Shown here piece by piece: positions 25,520 to 34,044 of a stretch of 36,764 nt of DNA (position 1 is its first letter; every line of letters begins with the position of its first letter). Both the position numbers and the translations under genes were made by a program. The stretch lies in assembly GCA_964619265.1 (NCBI GenBank), contig CAZUCE010000041.1, positions 1 through 36,764 of the forward strand, read 5' to 3'. Below the pieces are notes generated by a model. It was not told the origin of the DNA. It worked only from the letters and a program-made list of their open reading frames with translations, and searched no databases. The stretch comes from CAZUCE01 sp964619265 (GTDB lineage: Bacteria > Planctomycetota > UBA1135 > GCA-002686595).

Positions 25520-27377
25520 CGAGGTCGGTTTGGTTCATGGGGGGGGTGCGAGCGAGCAGGTCGTTCAGGACGTCGTTGGGCAGCGGCGAATTGCTGGTTA
25601 GGAGGTCCCTGAGATTTCCGGAGGTCAAGTGGTTCGTCTCGATGGCGTCCTTGAGAACACTGGCTGGCAGTCCGCTGCCTGTGGAAGAGCCGAGCAAGAC
25701 GTCGAGCAGGTGCGTTGAGACAAGCGGCGGGTCTCGCTCGATGACTTGCTTCAGAGTGTTGGCCGACAGGGGTCCTCCGGCGAGCAGCTGATCTCGGACC
25801 TCGTTCGAAGTGAGGAACGGATTGGTGAGGGCATCCAGCAGCGGACTCAAGACCGCGCCGGCAGGCGGAGGGGGCAATAGGGGGGACGGCGAGTCGTTGG
25901 AGCTCGCCCCAGCGAAGGGCGTACCGTCGCGGTTGGCGGCCAGTACGGCCGATACGTCGGTCCAATCGAACTGACTTTCGGGCCCGTCGTAGACCCGGTC
26001 GATGCCGGCATCGTCGGTGTAGGTGACCGAGAGCGTCTGATCCTCGTGGGAGGCGGACAACGGCACGAGTGCCGAGGGATCGAGTCCGAGCAAGGCGATC
26101 GGATTCGCGCCGCTGGAGGTCAGCCCCTTCGGGATGTCTACGACGCGCCAGGCCTGCAGCTCGGGCAGGTTGGCCTGCCCAGCGAGGGTCTGGAGATAGC
26201 GATCCACGTGAAGCCGCAGGGCGGATCCAGGTGAGAGCTTGGCGGTGCGCAGACTCCCGAAGACTTCGAAGGTTGAATCGATGTCGACGGTACCAGCCGG
26301 CGCGTAGATCGACCCGTGGAAGGGTCCGAGGCCTGCGAGCTTGGCGACAGAGCCCGAGGGGGAGTCCGTTCCGGTCAGGGACAACGCCAGCGCGCTCGGG
26401 TCCTGATCTAGGTTCTCGATCGTGGCGCCGGCGTCCACTTCCAAGGTGTCGCGAACAAACCACTGAACGGGGCCAGCGTTGGTGTCGAAGGTGATCTTGG
26501 CTCCCGGGTCGAGTTTGACCGAACCGGTCAAGAATTTCGCCGGGCCGAGCACCAAAATTTCCGAGTCGGCAGAAACGTGCAGTTGCTCAAATTCGGTGGT
26601 GCCGGCCGCGATCACAAGCGGAACCGCCGAATCGTGGGTGAGTTTCGTACTGAGCTTGACGTCACTCGGGAAGGGCAGTGGCGTAAGTTCGGAGGCGCTT
26701 GCACTTGGCTTCGCCGCTCCGGTGATCGCACCGGTCTGATCCACAAGCGTAGCTCCATCGCCGTAAGCGACTGCTCCATGAACTTGGGTGGGGTTCAAGT
26801 TGTCCTGGAGGATCTCAAGGTCGCCATCCGTACCCAAGACGGTGGCACCCGGATCGAAGGTCACGCCCGCCGCGAGTTGAGTCGCGTAGTCCGCTTGGTT
26901 TGAGTCGTAGCTGTCCACGTAGCTGCCCGGGGGCAGCGTGACCGAGCCTTCTGAGAAGATCGGCGCAACCGTGGACAGGTCGACAAGGACGGGCTCGACG
27001 ACGAGTCCGAGAGTGGCGCGTCCGCTGCCGGACATTCCGGTGCTTTCGAGCTCGACCAGCCCACTGGGATGCTCCGTGGCTTCGACCCAGACGAGGCCAT
27101 TTCCCAGCTGGGCCGGAGCGGCCGCCGAACCCAGATTGCCTGACTTGGCCACGGCGAGGCCCATGTAGGCTTCGGCCAGACCAGCTTCTGCCAAGTAAAA
27201 GGCCTGCTTGATGTCCGAAACCCGGTGTTGGCGGTTTCCGATCGAGCGGGCGACTTGCAGGAAACCTCCAGCGAGCACGGTCAAGACGACGACCGAAACG
27301 AGCGCCATGAGCAAGGCTCCGCCGCATTGTGAGGCTTCGGATCGCCTCTGGCGGTGCGTGTGGTAGGTTCGCTTCAT
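25497..27377 (-). CDS. PilX/GspK-like pilin-related protein with C-terminal tandem helical repeats
   Basis: The 626-residue product has a PilX-type N-terminus: CGGALLMALVSVVVLTVLAG (18-37) without a Glu at +5, then the helix with AFYLAEAGLAEAYMGLA that is typical of PilX. The middle (about 120-440) is beta-rich and resembles the polymer-like beta-solenoid region found in such pilus proteins (for example DPGATVLGTDGDLEI and KLDPGAKITFDTNAG). The last 120 residues are a degenerate tandem repeat of about 14 residues (see the repeat entry). I choose the ATG at 27377, five bases below the upstream stop; a TTG at 27401 is the alternative. PilX-type proteins sit at or near the pilus tip and affect aggregation and adhesion in other bacteria. 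Confidence 0.68.
   Translation of the reverse strand: MKRTYHTHRQRRSEASQCGGALLMALVSVVVLTVLAGGFLQVARSIGNRQHRVSDIKQAFYLAEAGLAEAYMGLAVAKSGNLGSAAAPAQLGNGLVWVEATEHPSGLVELESTGMSGSGRATLGLVVEPVLVDLSTVAPIFSEGSVTLPPGSYVDSYDSNQADYATQLAAGVTFDPGATVLGTDGDLEILQDNLNPTQVHGAVAYGDGATLVDQTGAITGAAKPSASASELTPLPFPSDVKLSTKLTHDSAVPLVIAAGTTEFEQLHVSADSEILVLGPAKFLTGSVKLDPGAKITFDTNAGPVQWFVRDTLEVDAGATIENLDQDPSALALSLTGTDSPSGSVAKLAGLGPFHGSIYAPAGTVDIDSTFEVFGSLRTAKLSPGSALRLHVDRYLQTLAGQANLPELQAWRVVDIPKGLTSSGANPIALLGLDPSALVPLSASHEDQTLSVTYTDDAGIDRVYDGPESQFDWTDVSAVLAANRDGTPFAGASSNDSPSPLLPPPPAGAVLSPLLDALTNPFLTSNEVRDQLLAGGPLSANTLKQVIERDPPLVSTHLLDVLLGSSTGSGLPASVLKDAIETNHLTSGNLRDLLTSNSPLPNDVLNDLLARTPPMNQTDLDAVLGAQ
25500..25860 (-). 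repeat. Tandem protein repeat of about 14 residues at the end of the PilX-like gene
   Basis: About seven units follow one another, among them LTSNEVRDQLLAGG, PLSANTLKQVIERD, LPASVLKDAIETNH, LTSGNLRDLLTSNS and PLPNDVLNDLLART. The common pattern is [P]L-S/T-x-x-x-L-x-D/Q-L/I-I/L-x-x-x. Each unit would form one short amphipathic helix with a turn. The units differ at the DNA level, so this is an old, diverged repeat and not a recent expansion. Confidence 0.7.
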
Positions 27378-27381
27378 TGGC

Positions 27382-27999
27382 TTAGTTTCTGCAGGTGACA
27401 ATGGACTCGACCGTGCGTAGCAACGGAGTGCCTTCTGGATTTGTGGTGCGGAGCGTCAACCGAATGACCACGGCTTCGTTATCCAGGACAAAGCTGAGGC
27501 CTTCTTCGTCGATGAGGCCGTTTCCATTGTCGTCGATCCCGTTAGGAAGCTCTCCTTCCAGTAGAGGCTGAACGAGGTTGCTCCAAACAACGTGGCGCTC
27601 TTGGGGCAGGCCTGGGTTTTCAAACCACTGCACGGAGTCTCCTGCGCCTTCGAGGCTGATTCGTTCGATGTCGCTCCACACGACGGCTCCGGACTCGACG
27701 CCCAGGCTGAATTTGTATTCAACGCCCGAGGTGTGGATCGACTCGATCGTCGGGATGAGCGTGTCGCGGTCGGTGCCCATCAGCGCGAGCCCGATGCGGT
27801 TCATGACGAGGCGCGCCTGGTCCTCGAGGATCAAGACATCGGATTGAGCGTTGCTGACCTCGGAGGTCAATTGCATCATGGTCAGGCTCTTGATGATCAC
27901 AACGCCCGCCAAGCTGGCCGCCAGGACGACCTCAATCAAACTCCAGCCTGCGGTCTGCTGAGCGGAGTGGAGCCGGGTTCGGAGTCGCAGGATTTTCAT
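27382..27999 (-). CDS. PilW-like prepilin-type protein with an EF-hand-like loop
   Basis: The 205-residue product has a prepilin site, G18 followed by WSLIEVVLAASLAG, with E23 at +5. The hydrophobic helix continues with VVIIKSLTMMQL. The rest fits a minor pilin of the PilW/GspJ kind, and a loop reading IDDNGNGLIDEEG (about 27500-27537) looks like an EF-hand/dockerin calcium site. I use the ATG at 27999, which overlaps the upstream stop (ATGA); the frame runs nine codons further back. Order PilV-PilW-PilX in one operon matches minor pilin clusters elsewhere. The extension ATPase and platform genes are not in the window. Confidence 0.7.
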   Translation of the reverse strand: MKILRLRTRLHSAQQTAGWSLIEVVLAASLAGVVIIKSLTMMQLTSEVSNAQSDVLILEDQARLVMNRIGLALMGTDRDTLIPTIESIHTSGVEYKFSLGVESGAVVWSDIERISLEGAGDSVQWFENPGLPQERHVVWSNLVQPLLEGELPNGIDDNGNGLIDEEGLSFVLDNEAVVIRLTLRTTNPEGTPLLRTVESIVTCRN

Positions 28000-28628
28000 G
28001 GTCCCACCGGCTTGCGATAGTTGCACAGGACCGTTTGCAGCTCGTACTCAGCAGGACCCGCGGTCCCGGTCCAGCGAACCAGGATCCGGACGGGCAGAAT
28101 GCGGTAGTCCTTGGCGTGGTCCTCTTCGTCGATCAGGTTGTTTCCATCGAGGTCGCGTGGACCGCCGAACAATTCCAAGTCCAGGTCCTCGCGCAAGGCC
28201 TGCCCACCGGCTGGAGTGGTGGTGGTCGGGAAGTAGATTTCCCCATGCAGTCCATCCGGAGAGTCGGCCGGCGGCGTTAGTTGGGGGAGTCCGAAGCGAT
28301 GCCCCGGGCTGTCCCCCAGCAAGGGGTCGTCGGCGGTCGTCATATTGAAACGAGCGTAGACTTCGTCAAACTCCGTGTTGCGCATTGCCTCCAGCAGGTC
28401 GCTGGCGGCCCAGGTTGCGGCCGCCCGTTCACGGGTGAGCGCCCCTTCCTTGGACAGGCCGGTCGTCAACCCACCCAAGGCCATGGCTGCAACCAGCAGC
28501 ACCACGGTCGAGATCGACAGCTCAAGAAACGTGAATCCACCTCTGGAGCGCCGAACGTTCCGAATCCGAACGTCCGATTCGAGCGACGAGAAGCGATAGG
28601 AGAATAATTGCATGACAAAGGAAGTCAT
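27996..28628 (-). CDS. PilV-like prepilin-type protein with an EF-hand-like loop
   Basis: The 210-residue product has a long leader and a prepilin site, G31 followed by FTFLELSISTVVLLVAAMAL, with E36 at +5. A loop DLDGNNLIDEED (28119-28154) is a textbook 12-residue EF-hand pattern, with acids or Asn at positions 1, 3, 5, 9 and 12. The remainder is beta-rich. Two ATGs are possible, at 28628 and 28613; neither has a strong Shine-Dalgarno sequence. The leader is 31 or 26 residues, longer than most. This is the first gene of the operon, so its promoter should lie in 28629-28690; I could not pick one out with confidence. Confidence 0.68.
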   Translation of the reverse strand: MTSFVMQLFSYRFSSLESDVRIRNVRRSRGGFTFLELSISTVVLLVAAMALGGLTTGLSKEGALTRERAAATWAASDLLEAMRNTEFDEVYARFNMTTADDPLLGDSPGHRFGLPQLTPPADSPDGLHGEIYFPTTTTPAGGQALREDLDLELFGGPRDLDGNNLIDEEDHAKDYRILPVRILVRWTGTAGPAEYELQTVLCNYRKPVGP

Positions 28629-28685
28629 CCCTGGGAGACCACCGTTCCTATCGGGTAGGGGAACTCCCGCACCGCACCCCTTTTG

Positions 28686-28720
28686 GCAAAACCCTCGCCG
28701 GCGGCCCTCGCCCGGCGGGG
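28686..28720 (-). terminator. Probable intrinsic terminator of the methyltransferase operon
   Basis: On the minus strand CGCCGG (28717-28712) pairs with CCGGCG (28701-28696). One mismatch and two further G-C pairs extend the stem, and TTTT follows at 28691-28688. It lies 15-50 bases after the methyltransferase stop at 28736 and before the pilin operon. Confidence 0.45.
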
Positions 28721-28735
28721 AGACGCCCCCGATTC

Positions 28736-29494
28736 CTACTGGCTGCGGCGAGCGCTGGCCGCGATGGAGTGCCCCACGGGCCAACTGAAGCGCTTCGAGA
28801 GGGGCAGTTCGGCGGCGAACACCGCGTGAAGCAGATCGTGGGCGAACTGTGGAATCGGCCACGAAAGGTTGGTGTGGTCGCTGCGCGCCTTCAGGCTAAA
28901 AATTTTCTCGAGGGCTTTCGTGGCGAGGACGGCAGGGAGGATCAACGGGAACAGAAACACGTTTGTATGGGTGTTTTTCTCGACCTCCAAGCCGGCGCCG
29001 CGGAAGACTTCCGAAAGCCCTGAGCGGGTATAGCGGCGGTAGTGCTGCGCGATCCGGTCGTTGTTGGCGTATAGGAACTGGTAGGCTGGCACAGAGACGA
29101 AGACTCGTCCGCCGGGCCGGAGCACGCGGACGATCTCCGCCATGGCGCGGTGGTCGTCCGGGATGTGCTCGAGGGCGTCAAACAGGCATACCAGATCGAA
29201 CGACTCGTCCGCGTAGGGCAGGGCGTAACCCGAGGAAGCGACTCCGCCCTGGAACCCACGTTCTCGGCAGTGGCTCAAGCTCTCGACTTCGACGTCGCTT
29301 GGGTAGACGCGGTCGCCGAGCTTTCCGAGGCCTTCCAGGAATCCGCCCATGCCGCAGCCAAGGTCGAGGATCCGCCGAGGGCGATCCGCTTTCAGCAAGT
29401 GCCCCAGCAGACCCAGATAGACCGAGCGGCGCCCGCGGAACCACCAATGGGTGCGTTCCAATTCAAGGAACTGACGATGGGCATTTTGGTCCAT
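28736..29494 (-). CDS. Class I SAM-dependent methyltransferase
   Basis: The 252-residue product has the Rossmann-type SAM-binding motif ILDLGCGMGGFLEGLG, then SFDLVCLFDALEHIPDD (motif II and the region around it) and LRPGGRVFVSVPAYQFLY (motif III). It has the form of the Methyltransf_11/23 group that often modifies sugars or lipids near glycosyltransferase genes. The N-terminus HRQFLELERTHWWFRGRRS is typical of this group. I start at the ATG at 29494, 15 bases below the next gene's stop; the open frame further up has no methyltransferase character. The target is not evident. The operon runs with the methyltransferase upstream. Confidence 0.82.
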   Translation of the reverse strand: MDQNAHRQFLELERTHWWFRGRRSVYLGLLGHLLKADRPRRILDLGCGMGGFLEGLGKLGDRVYPSDVEVESLSHCRERGFQGGVASSGYALPYADESFDLVCLFDALEHIPDDHRAMAEIVRVLRPGGRVFVSVPAYQFLYANNDRIAQHYRRYTRSGLSEVFRGAGLEVEKNTHTNVFLFPLILPAVLATKALEKIFSLKARSDHTNLSWPIPQFAHDLLHAVFAAELPLSKRFSWPVGHSIAASARRSQ

Positions 29495-29508
29495 CGGTAG
29501 AAAGGGGT

Positions 29509-30465
29509 CTAGGCCTTGGGCTTGGCGACCACGATCATCTCGTCGAACAGGTTCACGTAGAGCGAACGGCGTGCGACCAGTTTGAGCGGCGAGAACAGAA
29601 ACGCGAGTGCGGGATGTAGGCGTGCTGAGCGTTCGGCGACGAAGCCCAAGGAGACGTACTTGCCGCCGAGTTTGGGTGTGTTCTCCAGAATTTGGAATCC
29701 CGATTCGTCCATCAGCCGGCGCAAGGTGGCTGGATTGAAGTGATAGATGTGCTCGGCGTGTTTGTAGTGCTGCCATTTGGGGCCGAGCACCTTGGCAGCG
29801 CGACTGTCTACATTCTGGGTTTCAATCAACAACTTGCCGCCAGGTGCGAGAAGCGAGCTGGCCGCGCGCAGAGCCGCCTTTACATCGGGGATGTGCTCGA
29901 TCACGTCCCAGAAGGTCACCAAATCGAACGAGCCCTCCTCTAGCTCGGCCTGGCCGAGCAACCCAGCCTGAACCCGTGGGTGCCCGCCCGGAAGGGCCCC
30001 AAGGCGTTCGACCGCGCGAGCACGGATCGCCTCGGAGGGCTCGAGGCCGCGCACGTCCCACCCGGCCTTTTGCATGACCGATAGGAAGTACCCAGCCGCG
30101 CAGCCGACGTCGAGCACCCGACCGGGCTTGTCGAAGTGACGGTCAATCACCGCTTGGCGGCGCGCGTAGGTCTTGAGGTACAGAGGCTCGTCTGCACGGT
30201 AGTCGCTGTACCCGCGATCTTTGGCCGCATCGGAACTCCAGTAGCCCTCGTTGTAGACCGATTCGATCAGGGCGCCGGGGGCCAGCCGGGGTGTCACGTA
30301 GACCAGGCCACATTCCGTGCAGCCGACTACGGAGAACGGGCCGTCGGTGAATCTCAACTCGCGGTCTGAAGATCCGCAAAGACCACAGTCAACTTGCTCG
30401 AGATCCGCCCGGCGCACCTTCGCACCCAGGCCGGGAATCGCGACCTGCTCACCCTCGGAAGACAT
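29509..30465 (-). CDS. Class I SAM-dependent methyltransferase with an N-terminal zinc-binding knuckle
   Basis: The 318-residue product has an N-terminal four-cysteine site: C27 and C30 (CGLC), then C49 and C52 (CTEC). It is followed by GLVYVTPRL, as in methyltransferases of the Methyltransf_23/13 type that act near sugar biosynthesis genes. The SAM site is VLDVGCAAGYFLSVM, with FDLVTFWDVIEHIPD and LLAPGGKLLIETQN downstream. The C-terminal 80 residues contain the HIYHFNPATLRRLMDESGF segment often seen in this group. The second methyltransferase starts 15 bases after the stop. Probable role is methylation of a sugar or polyprenyl-linked glycan; this is inferred from neighbours. Confidence 0.85.
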   Translation of the reverse strand: MSSEGEQVAIPGLGAKVRRADLEQVDCGLCGSSDRELRFTDGPFSVVGCTECGLVYVTPRLAPGALIESVYNEGYWSSDAAKDRGYSDYRADEPLYLKTYARRQAVIDRHFDKPGRVLDVGCAAGYFLSVMQKAGWDVRGLEPSEAIRARAVERLGALPGGHPRVQAGLLGQAELEEGSFDLVTFWDVIEHIPDVKAALRAASSLLAPGGKLLIETQNVDSRAAKVLGPKWQHYKHAEHIYHFNPATLRRLMDESGFQILENTPKLGGKYVSLGFVAERSARLHPALAFLFSPLKLVARRSLYVNLFDEMIVVAKPKA

Positions 30466-30522
30466 GACGATTGGCGGGAATCAAATCGAACGGGAGCAGC
30501 CTCCAGGCGACTCCAAGTCCGT

Positions 30523-31926
30523 TCACCCGAAGTATTCCTGCTCTTCCGCCACGTCGTCAGCGCGGGCATCGATGCCCTTCGCCAAAGTCTTCGCGGTGCG
30601 TCGACCCATGGCGATCGAGTGGTCCATGTTGTTGTAGCGGTACAAGCCCTGACGTCCCGTGGTGCGCATGTTCTTCACGACCTTGGCCGCGCTCTTGAGC
30701 TTGTCGAGATTCTCGCGGTAGGTCAGATCGTAAACCGGGTAGGCGTAGGGCAGCTTGTGGAGGTCGATCGCACGGCACAGGCCAGGCTCCAGCAAGCCCA
30801 CGTTGATCAGGTCCTGCTCAGCGATCTTGCCGGCAGCGTCCATGTCCATATTCCAGTGTTCATCCCCGACTTGGCAGGTGATCTCACAACAAACAACGGT
30901 CTTGTCGCCGGGGGCAGCGTCGTCGGAGAAGTTCTTGAATTCGCTGATGCGGTGAATCGTTAGGTGCTTCTCCGGAAGATAAACCCAGTGATCGGGGGAC
31001 ACCGAAGGCTTGTCGATTTCGAGGTACACGAACACGATTCCGATGTAGCGCAGGTTGGTGATCGCGTTGCGGGTGTCCTCGGAAATGGGCGGGTCGAGAG
31101 CTTCTAGCAGACGCGGCAACGGGATGGTGTTGACCACCTCGTCGCATTCGATGATGTGCGTGCCGCCGTCGGCTGTCTTGCACACCACGCGTTTGGCGAC
31201 ATCGCCTTCAAGCTCAATGCGCTCGACGGGAGTCTCGAGCAGAACCTCGCCGCCATATTCGCGGATCTTCTCTGCGTACTTACGACCGATCTGGCCGATT
31301 CCGCCTTGCTTCGGATACCAAAATTCGGAGACGAGGCTGCGTACCTCACCCTCCCGCGGAGGGTTCAAGGTCTTCTTGATCGCATCCCACAAGTTGGCCT
31401 GACTGATCCGCTGACTGGCCCAGTCCGCCGAAATCTCGCTGCACGGCATCTTCCAGGCCTTCGACGTGTAGGTGCCGAAGAAGATCCTGTAGAGGGTCTT
31501 GCCGAAGCGCTTGATGGTCCAGTTCTCGAAGTTGTCGTCGGGGATCTTCTTGAAGATCTGGACCATCCGAATCCAGGCGTAGTCCCAGATCGCGCGGAAC
31601 ATGATCATCGGCGGCAGGCTCTTGATGACGTTGGTCGCCTTCAGCGGGTAGTCGAAGAACTTGCCCTGCATGTAGATCCGCGACATCCGGTCGCGAGTGA
31701 CGACCTCGTCGTCCAGGACCTCGTAGATGTGGCGAATGAGCTCTTCGTCTCGGCTGTGAAAACGGTGGGGACCGTGGTCGAGCCAGTAGCCACCCGTTTG
31801 CCAGGAGCAGGCCATGCCCCCGGCGAAGTCGTCGCGCTCGACGACAGTGACCTTGACTCCGACCTTCGAAAGCTCGAAGGCAGTAGCGAGGCCGGCGAGT
31901 CCGGCGCCGAGGACGACGACGTGCAT
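30523..31926 (-). CDS. FAD-dependent oxidoreductase related to UDP-galactopyranose mutase/amine oxidase
   Basis: The 467-residue product begins with the FAD-binding motif VVVLGAGLAGLATAFELSKV (GxGxxG, residues 7-12) and ERDDFAGGM, as in UDP-galactopyranose mutase and protoporphyrinogen-oxidase-like flavoproteins. WLDHGPHRFHSRDEELIRHI and YPLKATNVI resemble the substrate region of the mutase-like group. FGTYTSKAWKMPCSEISADW and WYPKQGGIGQIGRKY are further family marks. It could rearrange or oxidise a nucleotide sugar for surface glycan synthesis; the exact reaction cannot be told from the sequence. The start has a pyrimidine-rich upstream stretch and no clear Shine-Dalgarno sequence. It is 57 bases from the methyltransferase gene and probably in one transcript with it. 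Confidence 0.78.
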   Translation of the reverse strand: MHVVVLGAGLAGLATAFELSKVGVKVTVVERDDFAGGMACSWQTGGYWLDHGPHRFHSRDEELIRHIYEVLDDEVVTRDRMSRIYMQGKFFDYPLKATNVIKSLPPMIMFRAIWDYAWIRMVQIFKKIPDDNFENWTIKRFGKTLYRIFFGTYTSKAWKMPCSEISADWASQRISQANLWDAIKKTLNPPREGEVRSLVSEFWYPKQGGIGQIGRKYAEKIREYGGEVLLETPVERIELEGDVAKRVVCKTADGGTHIIECDEVVNTIPLPRLLEALDPPISEDTRNAITNLRYIGIVFVYLEIDKPSVSPDHWVYLPEKHLTIHRISEFKNFSDDAAPGDKTVVCCEITCQVGDEHWNMDMDAAGKIAEQDLINVGLLEPGLCRAIDLHKLPYAYPVYDLTYRENLDKLKSAAKVVKNMRTTGRQGLYRYNNMDHSIAMGRRTAKTLAKGIDARADDVAEEQEYFG

Positions 31927-31986
31927 GGGAGGGAGGGGGGTGGGAGAGCTCGAAGGGGCCCGCGCGGATCAGCGGGGCAGAACGGA

Positions 31987-32006
31987 AAACCTTGCCGGCA
32001 GGGCGA
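31987..32006 (-). terminator. Weak terminator candidate between the histidine kinase and the flavoprotein gene
   Basis: On the minus strand CCCTG-CCGG-CAAGG forms a five-base stem with a four-base loop, followed by TTTT. It lies about 100 bases after the kinase stop and 60 bases ahead of the next start codon. The rest of this 180-base gap holds no gene that I can support. Confidence 0.3.
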
Positions 32007-32106
32007 GCTAAATCCTCGGATCGGAAGCAGGCCTGAAGGGGGGGACCTCGGGCAGGAGGACCTCAGGCGAATCGAAGCCGCGGAAGGGCTCTGGGAAGTG
32101 TATCCC

Positions 32107-34038
32107 CTAGGGCGCCCCGAAGTCGGAGGAGGCGGGGGGGAAGCCAATCCGAAATCGGGCACCTCCGCCGGGCCGATCGAGGACCGAGATCTCGGCTCCC
32201 AAGGACGAGGCGTGAAGAGCGACCAGGTGCAAGCCCAGTCCTGTCCCTGGAGCGCTCTCGTGGTCGGAAGTTGGGATCCGTTGGAATGCGTCGAAGATTC
32301 GTGCGCGGTCCTCCAGGGGGATGCCTGGCCCGCGATCGGCAACTTCTAAGACCACGCGACCATTCTCATAACTGGTCGAAATTTCCACGGGCTCTTCTTG
32401 CCCCTCTGGGTCTTTCGAAGTGCCGTACTTGCGAGCGTTCTCGACCAGATTCGAGAGGATCCGATGGATCGCCGACGGCGGGGCCTTTACGGGGGGGAGG
32501 TCTTCTTTCAAGTTGAACACGAGATCAAGTCCAGGAATCTCGACCAGTTCGCGACCCGCGCTTCGGATCTGATCGGATAGCTGAATCTCGACGGTTTGGA
32601 CTCTGGCCGGAGAGCTGCTGTCGTTGGTCAGTCGCGCGCGCTCCAAGATGCCATCCACCAAGTGGCTCAATCGTTGGTTCTGGCCGGCGATTCGCTCGTA
32701 GTATTCTTGCCGTTGGTTGTTGTCGACGAGGCCTTGGCGCAGCATGTCCACGTGGAGTTCAATCGTGGCCAGCGGAGTGCGGAGCTCGTGGGAGACCATC
32801 GCAGTGAACGCGTCCATTTTTTCGGCGCGCAACAACTCGCGCCGCACGCCCGACACGAGGAAGTACAGGCCCAAGGTGAGCGAGGTGAGCACAAATCCCA
32901 CGAACCCAAAGATCTGGAGCCAGCCGCGGCGAAGCTGACCCCGAATCTCCGTGGTGTCGGCGAGAACGAAGTAGTCGAGATGGGCGCCTCGAGTCTCACT
33001 TCGCTCAGTGTTGAATTGACTGAACACGTCGAGCGAGGCTGCGACGTTGCGTTGATCCTCAAGTTCTGGATCTCCGTAGCGGCACAACTTCAGGCGCGAA
33101 TCGAGGGCTTCGGCAGCAATCCTCTCAACCATGCCCAGCACCCAGCTCCGCTCGATTTCGAAGCCGTGCAGAATCCAGAAGCTCGACCCGATGTCGTCTC
33201 CCAGATCGCTCTGGAATTGAAATTCTCCATAGTCCTTCCACGAGTCATTGACGCGGATCATCTGGGACAAGATCGCGTTGCCTTCGTGCGGGTGCCAGCT
33301 CCACTTTCGGCTACTGGTCGTCACGGTCAAGTACGTCTGCTTGACTCGATCCGCTGCTGCAGCCAACCGCTCGGTGCGCGCCGCTCGGTCTTCTCGACCG
33401 GCGTAGAGGTAGCCGAACACCAATTCCATCGGGAACGGCTCGTCGTTGTAGGGGCTGAAGTAGTCGCTGAGCATCCACTCGTCGAATGCGAGGATCGAGG
33501 CCGCCTGGTTGGCCCAAGCCTGACTCGGCGGGCCTGGAGCGCTGAAAACTGCGGAAGGCTCGGCGCTCGAATCCTCTTCGAAGGGCGACTGGCTGAGTTG
33601 CGAGACGCGCCGCAGGATCGGTCGTTGCGGGGTGTAGACCGGAAGCTCGCCCTCGATCCACTCGGATTGCTCCGTCAGGGGATCCAGGCGCAGGGCCACC
33701 GGAGCGAAACGAAAATCTGGGGCGAGCAGACGTTCGACTTGGAACAGCTCGTGCCTGACTGTGTTTCGGATGGTCTCGGCGGCAGCCTGCGTCTCCGGAC
33801 CGAGGTTCTCGAGCCGGCTATTGAATTCACGGCGCAGCTGAGCTCCCACCATGCCAGTGAGGGCTACCAAAGGTACGAGCACGCCCACGATGGCCAGGGT
33901 CAACAGCAGCCAAGGATGCTGGCTGGCCTTCCTCAACAACGAATCGTGCACGCGCTTCCGCGTTGAGTTCGTCTGCAGAATCGACGAAATGGAAGAGAAG
34001 TCGGCGCCGGAGGGTGGTTGGTTGAGCCGCTCGACCAA
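32107..34038 (-). CDS. Membrane sensor histidine kinase with a large periplasmic domain
   Basis: The 643-residue product has two membrane segments, at about 42-66 (WLLLTLAIVGVLVPLVALTG) and about 373-395. They enclose a periplasmic sensor of roughly 300 residues that I cannot assign to a known sensor family. The kinase core is complete: H417 in MVSHELRTPLATIELH, the N-box NLVENARKYG, DRGPGIP and GTGLGLHLVALHASSLG. The start is uncertain. A TTG at 34038 gives 643 residues and has GGGGCGG ten bases upstream inside the regulator's end. A GTG at 33951 (614 residues) is the alternative. The kinase follows the regulator by seven bases, as a pair. The signal is unknown; the neighbours suggest envelope or surface-glycan control. 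Confidence 0.9.
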   Translation of the reverse strand: MVERLNQPPSGADFSSISSILQTNSTRKRVHDSLLRKASQHPWLLLTLAIVGVLVPLVALTGMVGAQLRREFNSRLENLGPETQAAAETIRNTVRHELFQVERLLAPDFRFAPVALRLDPLTEQSEWIEGELPVYTPQRPILRRVSQLSQSPFEEDSSAEPSAVFSAPGPPSQAWANQAASILAFDEWMLSDYFSPYNDEPFPMELVFGYLYAGREDRAARTERLAAAADRVKQTYLTVTTSSRKWSWHPHEGNAILSQMIRVNDSWKDYGEFQFQSDLGDDIGSSFWILHGFEIERSWVLGMVERIAAEALDSRLKLCRYGDPELEDQRNVAASLDVFSQFNTERSETRGAHLDYFVLADTTEIRGQLRRGWLQIFGFVGFVLTSLTLGLYFLVSGVRRELLRAEKMDAFTAMVSHELRTPLATIELHVDMLRQGLVDNNQRQEYYERIAGQNQRLSHLVDGILERARLTNDSSSPARVQTVEIQLSDQIRSAGRELVEIPGLDLVFNLKEDLPPVKAPPSAIHRILSNLVENARKYGTSKDPEGQEEPVEISTSYENGRVVLEVADRGPGIPLEDRARIFDAFQRIPTSDHESAPGTGLGLHLVALHASSLGAEISVLDRPGGGARFRIGFPPASSDFGAP

Positions 34039-34044
34039 AGTAAA

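Noticed and set aside
31156..32349. A 397-codon plus-strand frame across the flavoprotein gene start and the 180-base gap
   Set aside because: It overlaps two recognised genes in antisense and shows no domain. I saw nothing that suggests a gene.
32596..33966. A 456-codon plus-strand frame opposite the histidine kinase gene
   Set aside because: The kinase motifs lie on the minus strand in order; the opposite frame shows no domain and looks like a shadow.
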